DNA from: Ensifer sp. WSM1721
GTDB lineage: Bacteria; Pseudomonadota; Alphaproteobacteria; Rhizobiales; Rhizobiaceae
NCBI RefSeq assembly: GCF_000513895.2
Contig: NZ_CP165782.1
Location: 248,001-312,000 of the forward strand
DNA: 64,000 bases
Direction of reading: 5' to 3'
A program made the position numbers and the translations under genes. The notes under the pieces are model-generated. The model did no database searches. It had not been told where the DNA came from and was given only the letters and a program-made list of their open reading frames with translations. The stretch's first letter is position 1; each line of letters starts with the position of its first letter. Of the stretch, positions 59,972 to 64,000 are shown piece after piece.

Positions 59972-60874
59972 ATGGCAAGCATCCTCACCAACACCTCCGC
60001 AATGGCGGCCCTCTCCACCTTGCGTTCGATCTCTTCCAGCATGGAAGACACGCAGAACCGGATTTCGACCGGCCTTCGCGTTGGCGCCGCCTCTGACAAC
60101 GCCGCTTATTGGTCGATCGCGACCACGATGCGCTCCGACAACGCCGCCCTTTCGTCGGTAACCGACGCACTCGGCATGGGCGCCGCCAAGGTTGATACGG
60201 CCTATGCCGGTATGGACGCTGCAATCGACGTGGTTACGGAAATCAAGGCCAAGCTCGTCGCGGCCAAGGAACAGGGTGTCGACAAGACCAAGATCCAGGA
60301 AGAAATCGATCAGCTCCAGGAGCAGTTGCTCTCGGTCGCTCAGTCCGCTTCGTTCAATGGGCAGAACTGGATTGCGGGCGCTACTGGCACCGCCAGCGTC
60401 GTGACGGGCTTCGTCCGTGCGTCCGACGGCACCGTGTCGGTCAAGACCACCGACCTTACTCTGGCCGCCACCAATATGCTGTTTACTGAAACCGCGGGCG
60501 CCATCGACACGACGACCGGCATTCTCGGCGCCACCGGCGCCGCGAGCGGCGCGAGCGTCTATGGCTTCGCCATCACCGCTGCCACCACCGACACGCAGCT
60601 CACCAACCTGCTGACGGACGTCGAGACGGCGCTGAAGTCCATGACCAGCTCGGCATCGGCACTCGGTTCGATTTCGACGCGCATCGATCTCCAAGAAGAT
60701 TTCGTCGCGAAGCTCTCTGATGCCATCGAAAGCGGTGTCGGTCGCCTGGTCGACGCAGACATGAACGAGGAATCGACCCGCCTGAAAGCTCTCCAGACGC
60801 AGCAGCAGCTTGCGATCCAGGCGCTCTCGATCGCCAACTCCGACTCGCAGAGCATCCTCTCGCTCTTCCGCTAA
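59972..60874 (+). CDS. flaA: Flagellin 1
   Basis: This 300-residue filament protein has the conserved flagellin ends: N-terminal NRISTGLRVGAASDNAAYWS and C-terminal VGRLVDADMNEESTRLKALQ, followed by TQQQLAIQALSIANSDSQ. The middle (about residues 140-215) is Ala/Thr/Gly rich and short, so surface domains are small. It is the first of four tandem copies, in the position of S. meliloti flaA, whose product usually dominates the complex filament. Start: ATG 59972, as in the other copies. Confidence 0.93.
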   Translation: MASILTNTSAMAALSTLRSISSSMEDTQNRISTGLRVGAASDNAAYWSIATTMRSDNAALSSVTDALGMGAAKVDTAYAGMDAAIDVVTEIKAKLVAAKEQGVDKTKIQEEIDQLQEQLLSVAQSASFNGQNWIAGATGTASVVTGFVRASDGTVSVKTTDLTLAATNMLFTETAGAIDTTTGILGATGAASGASVYGFAITAATTDTQLTNLLTDVETALKSMTSSASALGSISTRIDLQEDFVAKLSDAIESGVGRLVDADMNEESTRLKALQTQQQLAIQALSIANSDSQSILSLFR

Positions 60875-60920
60875 TCGGCAAACCGGCACTGAGGCTGACC
60901 GTGCCGCAACGCTGGAAAAG

Positions 60921-60950
60921 AGCCGCGACCGCACTCGGTCGCGGCTTTTT
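60921..60950 (+). terminator. Terminator after flagellin 1
   Basis: AGCCGCGACCG (60921-60931) pairs with CGGTCGCGGCT (60936-60946), a CACT loop, and is followed by a run of T. Confidence 0.9.
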
Positions 60951-61047
60951 CACGTTTTTTGTTTCGCTTCAGCATTCCTTAACCATCTTGCTGTTTTCTA
61001 GCACCATCGAAACGGCGGGTTAACCAAGAAAATTAAGTGGTTAGCAG

Positions 61048-61091
61048 GCATGATGCTGACCGTCGCTTCCCGGTGCAATCCGGAATGTCCC
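61048..61091 (+). promoter_or_regulatory. Conserved upstream module of flagellin 2
   Basis: GCATGATGCTGACCGTCG at 61048, then CCCGGTGCAATCCGGAATGT, matches the other three modules; TTAAGTGGTTAGCAG precedes it. Confidence 0.6.
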
Positions 61092-61121
61092 TTCTTAATC
61101 AGCCACTAAGGGGCACTCAAA

Positions 61122-62117
61122 ATGACAAGCATTCTCACCAATATCGCTGCCATGTCCGCACTCCAGACGCTGCGGACCATCGGCACCAACATGGAAACGA
61201 CCCAGGGCCGTGTCTCCTCCGGTCTGCGTGTCGGCGAAGCTGAAGACAACGCCGCCTACTGGTCGATCGCGACCACCATGCGTTCCGATAACATGGCGCT
61301 TTCCGCCGTCCAGGACGCGCTCGGCCTCGGCGCCGCCAAGGTCGACACGGCTTACGCCGGTATGGAGTCGGCTATCGAGGTCGTGAAGGAAATCAAGGCC
61401 AAGATCGTCGCCGCGACTGAACAAGGCGTCGACAAGGCCAAGATCCAGGAAGAAATCACGCAGCTCCAGCAGCAGTTGCTCTCCGTCGCCCAGTCCGCCT
61501 CCTTCTCCGGTGAAAACTGGATTGCTGGCGGTGTCGACACTGCCACCACGCCGCTCGGTGTTACCGTTGTCTCCGGTTTCGTGCGCGACGCCAACGACAA
61601 CGTTTCTGTGAAGACGACCACCTACACGCTCGATGCGTCCACTGCGGGCACTATGAACGTTCTCTTCGGTGGCGATGCGACCGGCGCTATTTCCCTTACG
61701 ACGGGCATTCTCGGAACGGTGGCTTCGAGCTGGAGCACGATCGACTTCGACCCGAGCGATGTTGCGATTACCGCCGCCGGCGGCGCAGTGGCTGGGATGT
61801 CCATCCACACGCTTAACATCACCAGCCTGACGGCGGCAGAGTTGGATGATGCTCTGACGCTGGTCGAAGCCGGTCTCGATGCGATGACGAGTGCTGCGGC
61901 CGAACTTGGTTCGATCTCCATGCGAATTGGTCTGCAGGAAGATTTCGTTAACAAGCTTTCGGACTCGATCGACTCGGGTATCGGTCGCCTCGTCGATGCC
62001 GACATGAACGAAGAATCGACCCGTCTCAAGGCTCTCCAGACGCAGCAGCAGCTCGCCGTCCAGTCGCTGTCGATCGCCAACAGCAACTCGGAAAATATCC
62101 TCCAGCTCTTCCGCTAA
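61122..62117 (+). CDS. flaB: Flagellin 2
   Basis: This 331-residue flagellin begins MTSILTNIAAMSALQTLR and shares nearly all its N- and C-terminal parts with copies 1 and 3. It is about 30 residues longer than copy 1 in the variable middle (around residues 145-240). By order it corresponds to S. meliloti flaB; names within the family are tentative. It has its own upstream module and terminator. Confidence 0.92.
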   Translation: MTSILTNIAAMSALQTLRTIGTNMETTQGRVSSGLRVGEAEDNAAYWSIATTMRSDNMALSAVQDALGLGAAKVDTAYAGMESAIEVVKEIKAKIVAATEQGVDKAKIQEEITQLQQQLLSVAQSASFSGENWIAGGVDTATTPLGVTVVSGFVRDANDNVSVKTTTYTLDASTAGTMNVLFGGDATGAISLTTGILGTVASSWSTIDFDPSDVAITAAGGAVAGMSIHTLNITSLTAAELDDALTLVEAGLDAMTSAAAELGSISMRIGLQEDFVNKLSDSIDSGIGRLVDADMNEESTRLKALQTQQQLAVQSLSIANSNSENILQLFR

Positions 62118-62179
62118 TCGGCAGCGTCGGGTAGCGATCCGACGATCCGATACGTTCAGCGGTTACCCGCCATCTCGAG

Positions 62180-62207
62180 GCCGCACCTTGCGAAAGGTGC
62201 GGCTTTT
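62180..62207 (+). terminator. Terminator after flagellin 2
   Basis: GCCGCACCTT (62180-62189) pairs with AAGGTGCGGC (62194-62203), followed by TTTT. Confidence 0.88.
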
Positions 62208-62348
62208 CGCGTGTCTGAACAGCTAGCGCAAAGGAATCGGTAAGATTTCTTAATTTTGTTAAATTCGGTTTAGGGTTCGTTAACCATATTTCCGTTAGCT
62301 GGCCGCAGCGAAACGATGAGTTAACCGAAGTGACCAATCGGTTAACAG

Positions 62349-62393
62349 GCATGAGGCTGATCATTGTTCCCCGGTGGTGACCCGGAATGTTCC
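62349..62393 (+). promoter_or_regulatory. Conserved upstream module of flagellin 3
   Basis: GCATGAGGCTGATC at 62349, then CCCCGGTGGTGACCCGGAA and TGTTCC, matches the other modules; GGTTAACAG precedes it. Confidence 0.6.
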
Positions 62394-62426
62394 TTTCATT
62401 CCATGCCATTGAGAGGCACTTAGACG

Positions 62427-63425
62427 ATGACCAGCATCCTGACGAACACGGCGGCAATGGCCGCGCTCCAGACTCTTCGCGCGATCGACGACAGCATGGA
62501 GACGACCCAGGGTCGCGTTTCCTCCGGATTGCGCGTCGGCCAAGCCGCCGACAATGCCGCCTACTGGTCGATCGCCACCACTATGCGCTCGGACAATATG
62601 GCGCTTTCCGCGGTGCAGGATGCGCTCGGCCTTGGCGCTGCGAAGGTGGACACCGCTTATGCCGCGATGGAAAGCGCCATCGACGTCGTCAAGGAAATCA
62701 AGGCCAAGGTCGTGGCCGCCACGGAAGAGGGCGTCGATAAGGCCAAGATCCACGAAGAAATCAAGCAGCTTCAGGAACAGTTGATGTCGATCGCGCAATC
62801 GGCGTCCTTCAGCGGTGAGAACTGGGTTGCCGGCGGCGTCGGTACCGGGACCGGAACGCTCGATGCCGCTGTCGTTTCTGCCTTCGTGCGCGACTCCAAC
62901 GGCGCCGTTTCCGTCAAGACGACGACTTATACGCTCGATGGCTTCACCGCGGGTTCCATGAACCTGCTCTTCGGCGGCGACGCAACGGGTGCCATCTCCG
63001 CCACGACCGGTATCCTTGGAACGATCGCGTCGAGCTGGACCACCGTAGACTTCGACACCGCCGTTGCCGGCACAACCCCCGCCGGCGCGGCGGTCGGTGC
63101 CATGTCTATCAACACGCTCAACATCACCAGCTTGACGACCGCAGAATTGGCTGAGGCTTTGACACTGGTGGAAGCCGGACTCCAGGCCCTGACCAGTGCT
63201 GCCTCGGAGCTTGGTTCGATTTCCATGCGCATCGGCCTGCAAGAGGAATTCGTCTCGACCCTCACCGATTCGATCGACTCCGGTATCGGTCGTCTCGTGG
63301 ATGCGGATATGAACGAGGAATCGACGCGCCTGAAGGCGTTGCAGACGCAGCAGCAGCTCGCCATCCAATCGCTCTCGATCGCCAATACCAGCTCGGAAAA
63401 CATCCTCCAGCTCTTCCGCCAGTAA
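62427..63425 (+). CDS. flaD: Flagellin 3
   Basis: This 332-residue flagellin, starting MTSILTNTAAMAALQTLRAI, is very close to copy 2 throughout, including the middle, so the pair looks like a recent duplication. The C-terminus ends NILQLFRQ, one residue longer. By order it corresponds to flaD of S. meliloti; the name is tentative. Confidence 0.92.
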   Translation: MTSILTNTAAMAALQTLRAIDDSMETTQGRVSSGLRVGQAADNAAYWSIATTMRSDNMALSAVQDALGLGAAKVDTAYAAMESAIDVVKEIKAKVVAATEEGVDKAKIHEEIKQLQEQLMSIAQSASFSGENWVAGGVGTGTGTLDAAVVSAFVRDSNGAVSVKTTTYTLDGFTAGSMNLLFGGDATGAISATTGILGTIASSWTTVDFDTAVAGTTPAGAAVGAMSINTLNITSLTTAELAEALTLVEAGLQALTSAASELGSISMRIGLQEEFVSTLTDSIDSGIGRLVDADMNEESTRLKALQTQQQLAIQSLSIANTSSENILQLFRQ

Positions 63426-63470
63426 CGGGTAGATAGGCGCCTGCTCGCTTGCTCGCTCGCTATCAGTTCC

Positions 63471-63497
63471 AAGGTCGCGCGGTTACCGCGCGGCCTT
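63471..63497 (+). terminator. Terminator-like hairpin after flagellin 3
   Basis: AAGGTCGCGCGG and CCGCGCGGCCTT pair over 12 bases with one G-T pair and a TTA loop; TGTTTT follows four bases later. Confidence 0.75.
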
Positions 63498-63708
63498 GAA
63501 TGTTTTCTGGCGCAACTTCATTGCAACGTTTGCAAGAAATTTCGTGGGAGCGGTGGGGCGAGAGCGCTGCGCTCAGGGCTTCGAAGCTTTACGAAGCATT
63601 TACTCATATTAATGACTCGTTAAGCGTTAACTGTTTGTTAACCATTTCGCGTTAACCGTTCGTTAAGAACGATGGTCTGGTCACCCAGGGCAAACAAGGT
63701 GCCAGCGT

Positions 63709-63752
63709 GCATGACGCCTCACCGTCGTTACCGGCCCTCCCGGAATGTTCCC
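63709..63752 (+). promoter_or_regulatory. Conserved upstream module of flagellin 4
   Basis: GCATGACGCC at 63709, then ACCGTCGTTACCGGCC and CCCGGAATGTTCCC, matches the other modules and ends about 30 bases before the ATG. Several GTTAAC-type repeats occur upstream (63620-63665). Confidence 0.55.
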
Positions 63753-63781
63753 ATTCCTCCCCCCAGTTAGGGCGATAGCAA

Positions 63782-64000
63782 ATGACCAGCATCATGACCA
63801 ACGCCGCCGCGATGGCGGCATTGCAGACCTTGCGTTCCATCAACCGAAACTTGGAGGAAACGCAAAATCGTGTTTCCTCCGGCTATCGGGTAGAGACGGC
63901 TGCGGACAATGCAGCCTATTGGTCCATCGCGACCACGATGCGTTCGGATAATACGGCTCTTTCCACCGTTCAGGACGCTCTGGGCTTGGGCGCGGCAAAG
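63782..64000 (+). CDS. flaC: Flagellin 4 (partial, runs off window)
   Basis: The first 73 codons of a fourth flagellin are visible (MTSIMTNAAAMAALQTLRSI..., then QNRVSSGYRVETAADNAAYW). It differs more from the others than copies 2 and 3 do from each other. By order it would be flaC of S. meliloti; tentative. The gene continues beyond 64000, so length and C-terminus are unknown. Confidence 0.85.
   Translation, partial: MTSIMTNAAAMAALQTLRSINRNLEETQNRVSSGYRVETAADNAAYWSIATTMRSDNTALSTVQDALGLGAAK

Overview
The window looks like chromosomal DNA of a Sinorhizobium/Ensifer-type alphaproteobacterium (Rhizobiaceae). It has high GC, Rhizobium-specific RIME elements, and the characteristic gene order rhamnose catabolism (rhaIDRSTPQUK), then a che operon headed by a soluble receptor, then fliF, visN-visR, and the large flagellar cluster ending in tandem flagellins. 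The flagellins are about 300-332 residues, shorter than the roughly 394-residue S. meliloti proteins as I recall them, so the species may be another Sinorhizobium/Ensifer. Assignments come from reading motifs and gene order; no database search was run.

Left part (1-13.7 kb): an orphan polysaccharide-export lipoprotein, the NAD-salvage pair pncA and pncB, two small proteins, a secreted beta-helix (pectate-lyase-like) protein next to tRNA-Thr(GGT), and then a compact housekeeping block (small basic protein, murA, DUF2948, hisD, UPF0262, a phosphatase, infA, maf, yacG) ending at tRNA-Phe(GAA).

Accessory part (13.7-19.3 kb): this holds the most unusual unit. A PqqD-like/HPr-kinase-like fusion and an overlapping nucleotidyltransferase-fold gene are bracketed by two paralogous small proteins with twin-arginine (Tat) signal-like N-termini and glycine-rich tails. 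Kinase and nucleotidyltransferase pairs of this sort are known as tailoring enzymes of some lasso-peptide clusters, but no lasso cyclase or leader peptidase is present. I propose a peptide-tailoring system whose substrates are the Tat peptides. The segment also carries large inverted repeats, RIME repeats, a 31-residue membrane peptide, and a few small conserved genes (YbaK-type deacylase, GlsB/YeaQ-type membrane protein).

Rhamnose locus (19.5-30.6 kb): rhaI and a fused aldolase-dehydrogenase gene run leftward. A DeoR-type regulator, ABC transporter (rhaS, T, P, Q), mutarotase and kinase run rightward. Tandem 10-mers lie in the divergent promoter region, and a GC-rich mosaic repeat separates the binding-protein gene from the rest of the transporter.

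Motility (31.3-64.0 kb): the operon icpA-cheS-cheY1-cheA-cheW-cheR-cheB-cheY2-cheD-cheT is followed by fliF. Next come visN and visR, the LuxR-type master regulators. A leftward operon carries motA-fliM-fliN-fliG-flhB-orf. A rightward series carries a DUF1217 gene, flgF, fliI, orf, flgB, flgC, fliE, flgG, flgA, flgI, motE, flgH, fliL and fliP. Four flagellin genes follow, each with its own copy of a conserved upstream module; three have clear hairpin terminators and the fourth runs off the window.
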